This document shows positions 13,180 through 24,048 of a stretch of 64,000 nucleotides of DNA, piece after piece. Source of the stretch: Pyronema omphalodes (Eukaryota > Ascomycota > Pezizomycetes > Pezizales > Pyronemataceae); the NCBI GenBank assembly GCA_024516155.1, contig JAJJXM010000073.1, forward strand, positions 224,179 through 288,178, written 5' to 3'. The notes beneath the pieces were generated by a model. It was given only the letters and a program-made list of their open reading frames with translations, did no database searches and had not been told where the DNA came from. Positions within the stretch are counted from its first letter, which is position 1, and each line of letters starts with the position of its first letter. A program made the position numbers and the translations under genes.

Positions 13180-13750
13180 CTAGTTCAATGGCAGGAAGGA
13201 TCCCATCCGTTCTACGCGTACAAAGCATAGAGTATCTAGATCACCACTCTGAAGAGTGTAGCCGCTGAATACACGCTCATCGCCATCTCCAACGGTACTC
13301 ATCGGTGACAAAGCCGTGTAGTGACTTCCTAAAGCGCTGCGATGAATGAGCTTTTAAGGGAAGCTGAATACCTCTCAGAAAGCGGTGGGCCCTGCATGAG
13401 GAAATGCCCGCCCGCGCTGACTTCTAGAAAGCCTTGAAACATTGAGTGTAGATGCTTTAGGAGATGCCGATACGACTGGAGAACGGTATGTGCACGGCAA
13501 ACGCAGGGCGATTCGACGAAATTCGGCTGGGAATAATCTGTAGCAATATCGACTGGAACATGTTGTGTAAAGTTTTCGCGTCGCCGTTCGCTGAAAGCGT
13601 TCGTTGTGCGTTCATTATGATACTCTTAAGCTCTGGGAAGCTCTGGGAAGCTGCGAAGTGCTCAACCAGGAAATCCGACGTGACTGGGCTCCTGTGTCCG
13701 AGTAAACCGGCCACTGGAGGCAGCTCATTCGGGCTCGGAGAAAACAAGAT
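13180..13750 (-). CDS. Unrecognised small spliced gene or gene relic, 5' end unresolved
   Basis: Three minus-strand exons read through in one frame: 13750-13474, 13432-13372 and 13336-13180 (stop TAG). The introns are short: 41 bp (GTATCG...AAG) and 35 bp (GTATTC...CAG). Joined, they give about 164 residues with an ordinary globular composition; segments include GLLGHRSPVTSDFLVEHFAA, a bridge ending GPPLSE, and a C-terminus with GDGDERVFSG. Upstream of 13750 the frame meets a stop at a sequence resembling a branch point plus acceptor (ATTAAAC...CAG), so at least one more 5' exon should exist, but I could not place it. The first in-frame Met within the visible part is about 42 codons in. I do not recognise the family. 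It may be a live gene or a decayed one; the very short introns count against it. Confidence 0.4.
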
Positions 13751-16480
13751 CTGATCGGTTTAATCATTTCTGACCGCGGCTCGTCTCGTATGTATCGTCG
13801 AATCCAAAATCGGCGTGGTGTTACTGTCTGTCACGGAACAGCCGAAGCAGGCTCGGTAGCGAGTGCTGGCATTCCAACCGTTCAGAGCGTAAGCGGAACT
13901 GTCAAAACTGGCGGTTCCTCATCGAACTCGATCAAACTCGGTCAGACTTGGTCAAGCTTCGAATTCGGGTGTCTTGGGTGGTGTCTCGCTTAGGTTTCCT
14001 GATTCGCGTGGTGGTCGTGATGGTGACGAGAGGGGACTGAAGAAGGAGGTGATGGCGTCAGGTACCGTTTCCGTGCATCAAGAATATTCCATTCTCACCT
14101 TCATAAGCTCAAATTAGCCTCAAATATGCAAAGCTACTGTACCAGGTGCCAGTTTGGAGGGAAAAACTTCATCACTACTATCTTCATCTCAGCCTCTCGT
14201 GGTGAACCGTCGGCCGAAACATTACCGCCGATCACTCGGCTGAACATGCGCAACACAGGATATCACTCTGGATATTACAATCCAACCTAATCACGAACTA
14301 CACTTTCTTAAGCCGTAACGCACATGAGGGGATAAGCAACAACTGTCAGCAGATCTTACGCCATGGCTGCTGTGGTAATGTTATATCAATTACCGAGAAC
14401 CAAATTTCTGGAGTGGCTTCTGAGAAAGTCAATTCAAGCCGCATCTGCATATATTCGCAATTGGGGAGAGAGGGGCCACGGGAAAGGGCAGAACGTGCCA
14501 GAGGCGTCTACCATTTCATTTGTCAAGTGGAGGAAATGAAGACGGACAAAACCGTATAATAAAGGGCGGAGAAGGCCGAACGACAGAGGGGAATGGCCCG
14601 CGTAGTAGTCTCTGAGTGAACAGGACTCTTGATCATATCGACGCGAAAAAATCAGCATAGAGAATTGGAGGGGGTTGTGGCCCCAGCACTGAAGAACTCT
14701 CTAGAGCTTATCCAAGTGGGTGCACGGGGTTACAGCCGAAGGCCTAAAAGATGTATATTACCGTAGAGCACGTCATAAACTTAAGGTTAGGAACGTTTAT
14801 GAATAAATAAATAAAGCAAGCATATTTTCTCGGTATCTCACATACAACCATCGAATTTAGCCAATAGAATTGGTGTCAATAGACTGTGGTAATGTTCAGG
14901 TGTAGAGGAATTTGGTCAATCGTGAAGCTTTGCTAGACCCTTTCTGTTGCCTACCTGATGATTAGAGTGTTTTTTCAGGTTCTTTCTTCAATCTCTTGTT
15001 AAATTATTGGATTAGAACATTTATAACCAGATGAAAGAGATAGTAATGATTATCATGTTCAATGGGAGAGCTCTCAGAAGCTTAAATAGCTTATGACCAC
15101 ACGGTTGTTGGAAAGCTCTGCTTCGCTAGTGCGCAGTTGGACTTGCTAGTGACAATCTATGATTGTGTCAGTCAACCTGATCTGCATCCCCAGGTATGCA
15201 ACCATAACTTTCACTCGCACTAGTATATCAAAATCTGCCTTGGTACTGATGATTTTCTCGTCTTGATACCTACTCGGCTATTTTCGTGAATGCAAATACA
15301 CGCGCGGCAAACTACACAGTTCTAAACGATTCCTCTGTCAAACTTGCGGGCTATGCACTATTCGAACGCTTCATCCCGTCAAGCTATCAAGCTGCTGTGG
15401 AGTGCAGGGGTATTTATTCGGGTCCATATCGATAAAGCAACGGGATGATAGTACAATATTTGAATAGAGTGGAATGCAAGTGTATTCTCAAAGCTGGAAT
15501 TTTTAGGCACCAAATTGATGTTTTGGACTTGCACTCTAGAACCATACAAAGTTCAGAATACAGCATGATTGGGGCCAATATCATTACTTCGGCCTTTCGC
15601 TTCATCTAGTACAGGGCATGTGTGCACACAGCCTCACTCGAAAAGCTTCACCAGACCAGGCCTGGTTGAGTGTTCCGGTGGTTCCTACATCGGCTAGTGC
15701 ATAGGTTCCTGTGGTTCCCTTCGCCGCTGGGGGTTCCAATTGGCCCTTTGCATAGTGGCGCCAGGCGAGGGGCGATGCGATGAGAGACCACTGCAGGGAC
15801 AGCCCGATCATCCACCGGTCGTTAATTAACTGTGATAATTTTTTCGTAGCAACGCCTTGGTGGGCTTCACGGAAGGCTGCTCACATGTTTTCGATCAAAT
15901 ATTCAAAGTGAAAAATCCAACTTTTTCAAGATCCCAGACTTGTAACTGTTGACTGGTTTTATCGTTCGGTCATGTAACATTGGGTGTTTTCAGACGTTGT
16001 CATGTCACGTGGAAGTGGGTAGGCGCCTGGGTGTTGCTAGCACTCTAGATACGGCTCAGCTTCGACTGCTATGTTTCGGTAGCCACACCTGAGACCCAAG
16101 TTGTCAAGCCTCTCCTTGCTCCCCCCAAGCGCTACAAGAATCATTCCATTCCTTCACTTGCGAAACCATTACAAAGTCCGACCCGCGCTCACTTTTCAAA
16201 AGTCCGAAGCATCGCTCTCTCGATCAGAACTCAACAACAGACGCCGGACGTCCCACAACACACCGTATCGCATCGCACTTCAACTCCCTCTCGAACCCCT
16301 CGATTCTGAGCGCTCGAGAACACCGCGCGATACACCTCCAACTTGATCCGACACCCTACCCCTCTCTCCTTTACAACTCACGCAAAATCGCTTTATACAA
16401 CAAAAATCACCGCCGGCGGTACACATCCCACGGTCGCTGCTTACACTTCCCCGAGAAAACAACGAAAACAATAGAACAAG
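13751..16480. other. Intergenic region, with pls1 leader at its right end
   Basis: No supported gene. Possible missing 5' exon(s) of the 13180-13750 gene would lie in 13760-14000. The 16100-16480 stretch is C/A-rich with CTC and CACC tracts, as expected of the 5' leader of the tetraspanin gene. Confidence 0.45.
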
Positions 16481-17447
16481 ATGATGAAGCCCGTGTTACT
16501 GGCGTTTTTGATTGCGGACTTTATCTTCCTCGCCACAGGAGTGATGCTAGTCTCAGCAGCTACGATATGGAGGAATGAGAAATCATCCCCTCCATCACTC
16601 GAGTCGGTTGGAAGATTAATTTTACTGGAAGGATGTCCGTTAGCTGGTGAGTTGATCACTTTTGTCGCACAGCTTTTTTTGGACCCTGTCGCGAATTCCG
16701 TTGGAGCTCGTTCGGAAACCCACCCCCTGGAACGAAAGCGACAGAGAAGCTGGACTTGGCTGGGCGGACAACGCTGCTGCTGTCTGTACACAAGCTAACG
16801 ATAATTGGGAATAGCTGTTCTCGCCAATGGTATCTTAGCTATGGCAACCTTCCTCGTATCGCTTCCCGCATTCGCATTACCTACCTCGAGAACATGGTTG
16901 AAGATTCACTCTTGGGGTGTGGTGTTGTGTTTAGTTTTTACCCTTGTGTTGGGATTGAATGAGTGGATGCAAACCCTCACTACCCGTGCAAGCTTGGGAA
17001 TGCAGTGGGGAAGACAAAGTAATGCTACACAGAGTATGTTGCAACAAAAGGTATAGATGGGACGAACTACTCCTACAAGTCAGGGTTACAGGAGCTTACA
17101 CGATGAATAGTTCGACTGCTGTGGTTACGTTAATTACACTTCGCCCCTATATGTCCCTGATGCCGTGTGTACCAACGACATCGTCGCCGCATCCAAGGAG
17201 GGATGTGTCACAGCATTCTCAGGATATGGAGAAAAGTGGTTAAACTACCTTTTCACCGCAGCCTTTGGAGTTGTCGGTATGTGACACTACCCTTTTAACT
17301 TCGTCGAAAAGCTGGGGCCATCGCTAACTTTATACCATAGGCATGGACGTAGTGCTGCTTCTCTGTGCAGCAATGTTAATCAAATACAGGAAGGAACAAT
17401 TGCGTTACAGACTTATTGACCAAAAGTGGGGTGTGGGGAACATCTAA
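16481..17447 (+). CDS. pls1: PLS1-type fungal tetraspanin
   Basis: Four exons: 16481-16646, 16815-17050, 17111-17276 and 17341-17447, giving 224 residues, the usual length of fungal Pls1 tetraspanins. Four membrane segments are visible at about residues 5-27, 56-78, 86-108 and 180-203. The large extracellular loop between the third and fourth carries the diagnostic Cys-Cys-Gly at 137-139 plus further cysteines at 154 and 166 for disulphides, and an N-glycosylation motif near 142. The C-terminus is short, basic and cytosolic. Pls1 proteins organise membrane microdomains needed for penetration-peg formation and ascospore germination in several fungi; that role is known for the family, not shown here. 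ATG ATG at the start leaves a choice of two adjacent start codons. A related non-Pls1 fungal tetraspanin is the main alternative. Confidence 0.82.
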
Positions 17448-19832
17448 GAAAAAATCTGTGCATAGCATAGCATAAAGGTCCATTTACATCTAGTCTATTC
17501 ATGGAATTGCCTCAGCTTCATAAAAATTCAAGAGGTTGTTCCGGTTCGTTTTCTTCACGATCGGGATCACCGATATCTAGTCTTGATGCGGGATATTTCA
17601 CGCACGGACCGAAGAAGTGGGAATCGAAAGTGAAAGTGAAAATGATTGTGGTTTGTTTCTTGTAGCATAAGCATAGCATTGCCTGTTTTTGTTTTTTTCT
17701 GGATATCGGCTGGGGGAGAGAGAGAAGGGGGGGGGGGGGGTTATTATTGTAAAAATGGTTGTGATATTGTGGTTTTTTTTTCGGATTCTAGCGTTGGCGA
17801 AGATAGTTGGCTTTTTTTTTTATGGATATGAGCGTTTTTCTGTTTATTTGTTTGTTTGATCAGCGGGTGATGGGTGGTTTGTTATTTACAGATTTTTTAA
17901 ATTCAAGAAAGACTTTACAAAGTTTGCAAAGTTCAGCTTTCGTGTTTCTAGCTTTCATCTCATAACCAACAGCTTCCTTATGAATCAATCATGCCTTTAC
18001 ATACCTCTAGGGCCCACCCAAGCTCCGAGCTTTAGAGTTCCCCACATTTTCCTCCCCAAAGCGCCACAGGGCTCCGCCAACTTCCGAAACCCTATAAAGT
18101 AATAAATAGTGAAAGCAACAAAACCCAAGAGTAACAAATGGTGGAACCCCAGTCATTGTGATTCGAGCCTAAACATACAAACACCTAAACACCCACCCAA
18201 ACGCCCAAACGCTTATAATAGACTAGACCCAAGCAACAAACCCCACATATACTACATATTACCCATATAGTGGGTCCCGTTACGTACATATCCAGCTATC
18301 CAGGTATCCAGGTTTTCTTGTACTCCGGCGTGATAAAACGCTCATGCTTCCTTTTTCTTTCCGGTGACAGCTTCTATTGCTGCTTGGCTTTTTTCTCGGC
18401 GGAATGACTAGAGGTGGTTAATCATTGATGATTAGAGGTCTAGAGGTGGGTAGTGACTAGAGTCTGGGGATGGTTGGAGATAGTTAGGAAAGTATGAATA
18501 AGGCTATGGTGCTATGGGGTTATGAGGATGGTTAGGGCTGGGTGGGTTTGGGTAGGCTTGGATAAGAAAAGTAGGTAATTTGTTAGATGACATAGCGGGC
18601 CGTCCCGATTTTTTTTTTTTTTTAATAATGTATGTATGTAGACGCAGATATGTATGTATGCTGGGTGATGCTCTGTACTGCATCCATACTCTGTGCTGCG
18701 TTCTGGGAGCACTGCATGACCAATTCCCAGGTCATCAAGTTCCCAAGTTCACCACGCTTTCAATTTCACGCATCGAAAGAAGAGCTCTAAATGGATTCTA
18801 TAGAAAATACATAACCCCGGGGCCCGGGCTGTTAAAGTTACAGATAAAATTGTATCCTGTAATGAACACCTGTTCCTTACGCCGCAAACTTACTCCGTAC
18901 CTGCTTCATCCGGACGGATAACCATATAACGGCTATATCAACACTTTCCCCACAGTATGTAACGTGGGCGTCTATGTAGGTATGTTCATACATATCAACC
19001 TGAGATGTCCGTTCGGAACGCCATAGCTAGCTGTGATACATACGATGCCTACCTTCCTGTCTCGATTTTGAGCTACATATGGCGCATGATGCGTTACTCG
19101 GGTACATATGGCACTATATGGCTCAAGCTTGAGTTTCGGAGAATAGAGCTCCTTGCTTGCTTGCTTTCTTAGAGCTCGGAGGTTCTGGAAATTAAGAAAT
19201 GGAGCTTTCTTTTAGCATCGGGTTGTTATCGATAATAACTTATTTTTATTAACTTATCGATAGCTCTGTCCGGAGCCTTGTAGGGTTGTCGGTAAGTCGA
19301 TGCCTTATGGGGTGTGTGCCCACCATATGGTGGATAAGCTTTGTGGACCTTACGGGTGTTACAGGCTTTGTGGGCCTTGGGCCTTGCGAGCTTTGTAGCT
19401 TACATTGTAGCTTGCTAGCTTTCGGAAGAAATTGTGGGGTGGATGGGGTAAGAAGTTAGCTTAATAGTACATACGGGGAAGCTTCCTCCTGGGTAATTTT
19501 GGGAGTTGAATAATCAATCAGCCTGTATTCGCGATAGAGGATTTTGCTAGATAGAATTTTCGTCGGGTGTTTGTGGGTGTGTAAGCTTTGACATATTCTG
19601 GACATCCAAAGGCCAGAATAGATGTGGGTCATGACGATGGAATCTGATTTTAGGTCTCATGAACGGGAAGGAGGATGAAAAGTCATGATGTGATGTTGAG
19701 GTTGGAAATTACTGGTTACCCTAACCCCCATATTTCCCCGCAAAATGCAAGCTCTTGCAAAAGAAAGCTTTGGTTGGTTTTGGTTCCCCTTGGTTGCCTT
19801 TGACTTGGTTTCCTTTGACTCTCTTTGGTTTG
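17448..19832. other. Intergenic region
   Basis: No supported gene. The sequence has T-runs and TG-rich 3' UTR-like stretches (17640-17900), ACCC/AAAC-rich tracts (18160-18230) and, at 19770-19847, an imperfect run of CCTTTGG/CTTTGAC motifs into which the neighbouring LINE inserted. Confidence 0.5.
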
Positions 19833-19847
19833 GCTCCCTTTGGCTGT
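19833..19847 (+). repeat. Target-site duplication of the LINE, left copy
   Basis: GCTCCCTTTGGCTGT, repeated exactly at 25917-25931 on the other side of the element. Confidence 0.85.
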
Positions 19848-20277
19848 TTTGTTTTGTTTTGTTTTGTATCATACACTGTTCGAGGCCTGAAAGGCCTATG
19901 CAGGAAGAAAGAAATCCTGGTATCCCGTCCTCGTGGCCAAGACCACCTAGCGAGGCGCCCCTATCTCCTATCCCCGTTACACACCCCCGAAGTAAAAAAA
20001 AAATAAAAAAATAAAAAAAGAAAAAATAAAAGAAAAGAGAAAACACTCAGTCAAACCGTGCACCCCCAGAAAAAAGAAAAGAAAGAAAAGAAAATGAAAA
20101 GAAAGGGAGACAAAGTCGCTTAGAAGCGGACTGCTCTAACACATCGCGAGAAAAACAGAGGAAAACCAAAGATACGCGTCTTAACCCAACGAAAAAGAAA
20201 AAAAGGAAAATCCCCGCATCCCTTATCACCTCATTCCCCGTATCCTCCCAATTTGGCCTCACCCACCCGTGCCATTC

Positions 20278-23200
20278 TCATTCCACATAGCGCCTACCCA
20301 CCTCCGTGGCTGCTAGGAATTCCAAGATCGCTTTGGTAAGCCGATCGTCCGAAAAAATCTCCACCGCCTTCAGCCTTCCCCGCCGTCGCCGCGGCTTTCC
20401 AGTTATTTTTTCCACCTCTTGAGTGAGTACCTCGTACTCACGTTGCCAGCGATCACAGGCACCAAACAGGTGACCTCGCGTTTGGCGTTCTCCGGAATCG
20501 CACCACCAACAGCGATCGGAGTCTTTTTTCTTTATGCGCACCAGGTGGGTGCCTATCAGCGCGTGACCGGAGGCAAGCTGGTAGAACACCGCAGCCCGGT
20601 GTTTCGGCACGGTCTTCAGGCCGTCGCGGATGCCCCACTTCCTTCGTGGGCGGTAAGCTGCGTGAAGGTCGGTACGCTGGCGTACCCACTTCGATGCGAT
20701 AGCTTTGGGGATCTCCGTCACTGCGCGGTTGACGTGCGCCAGCGACGTCCAAGGGAGGGGAGAGCAGACGGGGTTTGCACACCCTCGGAGGGGGGGGGCC
20801 AAACAACGATGGCTTGTACCGTGTTTTGCTGCTGCGTCCGCAGCTTCGTTTTCGAGGATGTCGCTGTGTCCGGGTACCCACCGGAAGACTACCTCGATGC
20901 CGGTGAAGGCGCGGAGTTTTGCGACCTCCGTCGCGATCAGGCGCTGCAAGATCTGGCCCGGGCCAGGCACGTCGGAGAGCAGGCGCTGCAGCGCAGCTTG
21001 TGCATCGGAGAAAATAGTGAGGAGCGGGGGGGGGCGGGTTACTGAGTAATGGTAATTATCCCAGTAATCACGCAGGGCCATCAGCATGGCATGAAGCTCG
21101 GCGTCGTATACTTCTGCATGACGACCCACGCAGAAGGAGGAGGGGGTGAGGGTGCCTCTCACGTAACGAACGAAGCCTGAACCAGCGACATCTTCTATAC
21201 GAGACCCGTCGGTCCAGACGCAGGCGGATCCAAGGTTTCTCCATTGCAACGCGCACTCGGTTGCTTCGTCCCTCGATGCTATGACGACGGTACCGGGGAA
21301 CTGTTGGGGGAGAGGGGGGAAGACCCTCTCGACGTGATGGAAGCCCGAGCGAGTTGTGGCGCGCTGAGTTAGTTGCCTGACGATGTCGGCGGTCGGAGAC
21401 GGGGGGCTGGATCCGGGGGGGGCTGGGCGGGTAAGAAGTCGCGCTCTGAAGCGGGCTTCCCGTCCGCGCACGAGGGATTCTGCCGGTCGCGTCGCGCTTT
21501 CTGCTGCCAGAAAGCCGAGCGGGGTTGTACGGAAGCAGCCGGTGATGGCCCGTGCCTGCTTGTTGAGAACGAGTTGGAGGCGGGATAGGTGCCCAGCCTC
21601 TCGGGAGGGGAGTCGGCGGACGGCGTTAATTTCTATGCCGTAGGTAGCAACAGATTGCACCACCGCTTGTTGAAGATTAGCGGTGCTGCCTGCGGGGAGC
21701 CCGTATTTCTTGCACAAGCGTGCAATTTGTGCTTGTTGTTGCGAGGCCCGGGAGAGCCATTTCTGGCGATGCTGGTTAAAGGTGAGTTTTGCGTCCAGCC
21801 AGTAACCTAACCACCGAACAGCGGTTTCGGAATACCGAATGGGGTGGGTTCCCACCGTCACTGTGAGGGAGTCGGGGTTCGGGGGAGAGCGTCTGCGGGA
21901 GAAAAGGATCGCTTCTGTCTTTTCGGATTCGAACACTACCGCGTTCGCTTCACCCCACGCGAGGCAGAGGGACGCGCATCGATCTAACTTGGTGGTGACG
22001 TCAGTCGCTGACGCGCCTTTCACGAGCCACGTGACGTCATCGACGAAGGAAAGTCCCAGCGTTCCTCCGACCTCCGCTTCCACCATCTTCGCCAGATCTG
22101 CTATGTACAGCAGAAACAATATCGGGGACACGGGGGAGCCTTGGGGCAACCCAGTGTCTGTGTCTATCGGCTCACCAGCCTCCCCTGCGAGAAAGATCTC
22201 GACTCGCCTACTTCTCATGAAGCTCGTCACCCAGCGAACAAGACCTTCGTCGAAGGTTGCTCTACGCAGCTTATTGGTTAAGCACACGCTGTTGACGGTA
22301 GGAAACGCGCCCTTTACGTCCATCAGGAGAGCGCCTGCTAAAGCCTTTTCCTCCCAAGCAGCCTCGACGAATCCTACCAAAACCGCCGCCGCGTCCGCTG
22401 CCGACCTGTTCGTCCTCCCCCCAAACTGCCCGTCATGTAGGATCCCCGTGCGCTCAGCTTCTTGTGCGAGCAGCACCGCTACCACTTTTTCAACCAGCTT
22501 GCCGAAGCAGCTGAGCAAGGAGATGATCCGAAAGCTTTTTGCACGTGAGTAGCTCGGCTTTCCCGGCTTCGGGATGCACACCCCCTTTGCGATCTTCCAG
22601 TCGCGGGGGTGATACCCCAGGCGTATGCAATGCTTCACCACTGCAACAACCCGGTCCGGGTCCCACGAAAGCAGGGCTTTGATGATGGGGACACCCAGCG
22701 CATCGGCGCCTGGGGCCTTCTTGTTGCTCTGTCTGGACAAAGCGGAGGAAACGGATTGTAACGAGACTGACTGCCACAGGGTTCCGGGCGGCCCCGGGGG
22801 GAGTGGTAACTCCGAGAAGGGGTTAGGGGGGGGGAAGGACACTTCCGCGAGCATCCTACGTTTATCCTGATCGTCCTCCGCTCGTTGCCCTTCTTCATTC
22901 TCGAGCGGACCTACCGCCGTCGCTGCCCGCGGTTTAGTCATCCTCAGTGCTGCCCAGACAGCGTCCCCGTTGGCTGTCGACAGGAAGTCCCCCCAGCACC
23001 TACGCTTTTTCTGTCTCTGTAGCGAATGATATGCGTTGCGCAGTTGGTGCTCTTCTTCCACCGTCGCGCGCCCTTCCTTGACCGCTCTTCGGGTCCTCCC
23101 ATACTCCGTACGAGCCTCACGAATCTCCGCACACCACCACCGCTTCGACCGTGCGGTGAGCCGGATTTTCCTTGCTCGTTCCTCCAACAAAGATGTCAGT

Positions 23201-24048
23201 TCCTCCCGTACCCAAACTACCTCATCTTCCACTTCCTCCTCCGTGCTGAGATCCGTGAGGAGCGGTCTGCGTTCGCTTCGATGGCGCCAATCTAACGCCG
23301 CAGAGACCGCTCCGACCTCATCCTCCAACAATTCCTTGACAGCCCACCCCCTCGTTGGGACTTCAAAGTCCGCCGGAGCTATCACCGTCGAGACTTTCCA
23401 CGTCAACGCAGCGTGGTCGGACGTGGTAGCATGTTCCGGATCGTCCAATCTTGTGGCACGCACCGCCGTCGCTATCTCCTCCGTCGCGAGTACCAAGTCG
23501 ATGACGCTGTACCGCAGCTGGCCTGTTTGCTGGTGAGTTTCGAGACCGTCACCTACATAATGAAGGTTGTGGGAATCCATCAGGGACTCTAGGAAGGCGT
23601 GGTGGAGCGGTGCGTCGCACCGGGGGTTCCACCGCTGGCTATGGGCATTGAAGTCGCCCGCCAGTACCGTTCCCGAGGTGATGATACGATCCCAGCTGAC
23701 GTCTCTAGCTGGTCGAGCTCCGTCCGAGTTACGAGGAGCGTCGTAGACATTCACCATCCTGAGCTGCCTGTGTCCTCGACACATTACGTCCAAAACCTGC
23801 ACGTCCCCGTCGCTTCCCACTGCGAGATCCTCCCTAGGTCTCAACGTCCACGCTGAGTCTTTACGTGCCGCCGCCATCACTCTACCACCCCAGAAAAAGT
23901 CGTACGCCGGGTGTCTCCACCCTTGGAACGTCGGCGGCTCCTGCACCAGCACGACGTCCGCACCCAACTCTTTCCCGCTCTCCATGATCGCCGTAAGAAC
24001 CTCACCGCTCTTGCGACAGTTCAACTGTAGAACCTGAATTGTACTCAT
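20278..24048 (-). CDS. LINE ORF2: endonuclease, reverse transcriptase, RNase H
   Basis: A 1,256-residue intact polyprotein. Residues 1-215 form the APE-type endonuclease: Asn10 region, Glu37, the GDFN motif at 131-134 and Ser-Asp-His at 210-212. The reverse transcriptase spans about 440-760 with PGADALGVP, the catalytic Asp577 in LLMDVKGAF, GLPQGSP at 633-639 and Phe-Val-Asp-Asp at 668-671. RNase H (about 940-1080) has Asp947, Glu984, Asp1015 and Asp1071. A C-X2-C-X9-H-X4-C knuckle lies at 1180-1198. These parts would nick the target, copy the RNA onto the nick and remove template RNA. The start ATG overlaps the ORF1 stop, suggesting translation by termination and reinitiation. All catalytic residues are present, so the enzyme could be functional. 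Confidence 0.93.
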   Translation of the reverse strand: MSTIQVLQLNCRKSGEVLTAIMESGKELGADVVLVQEPPTFQGWRHPAYDFFWGGRVMAAARKDSAWTLRPREDLAVGSDGDVQVLDVMCRGHRQLRMVNVYDAPRNSDGARPARDVSWDRIITSGTVLAGDFNAHSQRWNPRCDAPLHHAFLESLMDSHNLHYVGDGLETHQQTGQLRYSVIDLVLATEEIATAVRATRLDDPEHATTSDHAALTWKVSTVIAPADFEVPTRGWAVKELLEDEVGAVSAALDWRHRSERRPLLTDLSTEEEVEDEVVWVREELTSLLEERARKIRLTARSKRWWCAEIREARTEYGRTRRAVKEGRATVEEEHQLRNAYHSLQRQKKRRCWGDFLSTANGDAVWAALRMTKPRAATAVGPLENEEGQRAEDDQDKRRMLAEVSFPPPNPFSELPLPPGPPGTLWQSVSLQSVSSALSRQSNKKAPGADALGVPIIKALLSWDPDRVVAVVKHCIRLGYHPRDWKIAKGVCIPKPGKPSYSRAKSFRIISLLSCFGKLVEKVVAVLLAQEAERTGILHDGQFGGRTNRSAADAAAVLVGFVEAAWEEKALAGALLMDVKGAFPTVNSVCLTNKLRRATFDEGLVRWVTSFMRSRRVEIFLAGEAGEPIDTDTGLPQGSPVSPILFLLYIADLAKMVEAEVGGTLGLSFVDDVTWLVKGASATDVTTKLDRCASLCLAWGEANAVVFESEKTEAILFSRRRSPPNPDSLTVTVGTHPIRYSETAVRWLGYWLDAKLTFNQHRQKWLSRASQQQAQIARLCKKYGLPAGSTANLQQAVVQSVATYGIEINAVRRLPSREAGHLSRLQLVLNKQARAITGCFRTTPLGFLAAESATRPAESLVRGREARFRARLLTRPAPPGSSPPSPTADIVRQLTQRATTRSGFHHVERVFPPLPQQFPGTVVIASRDEATECALQWRNLGSACVWTDGSRIEDVAGSGFVRYVRGTLTPSSFCVGRHAEVYDAELHAMLMALRDYWDNYHYSVTRPPPLLTIFSDAQAALQRLLSDVPGPGQILQRLIATEVAKLRAFTGIEVVFRWVPGHSDILENEAADAAAKHGTSHRCLAPPLRGCANPVCSPLPWTSLAHVNRAVTEIPKAIASKWVRQRTDLHAAYRPRRKWGIRDGLKTVPKHRAAVFYQLASGHALIGTHLVRIKKKDSDRCWWCDSGERQTRGHLFGACDRWQREYEVLTQEVEKITGKPRRRRGRLKAVEIFSDDRLTKAILEFLAATEVGRRYVE

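Noticed and set aside
20419..21045. 208-codon plus-strand ORF inside the LINE, with other plus-strand ORFs across it
   Set aside because: They overlap the intact, domain-bearing ORF2 on the minus strand and have no family features.
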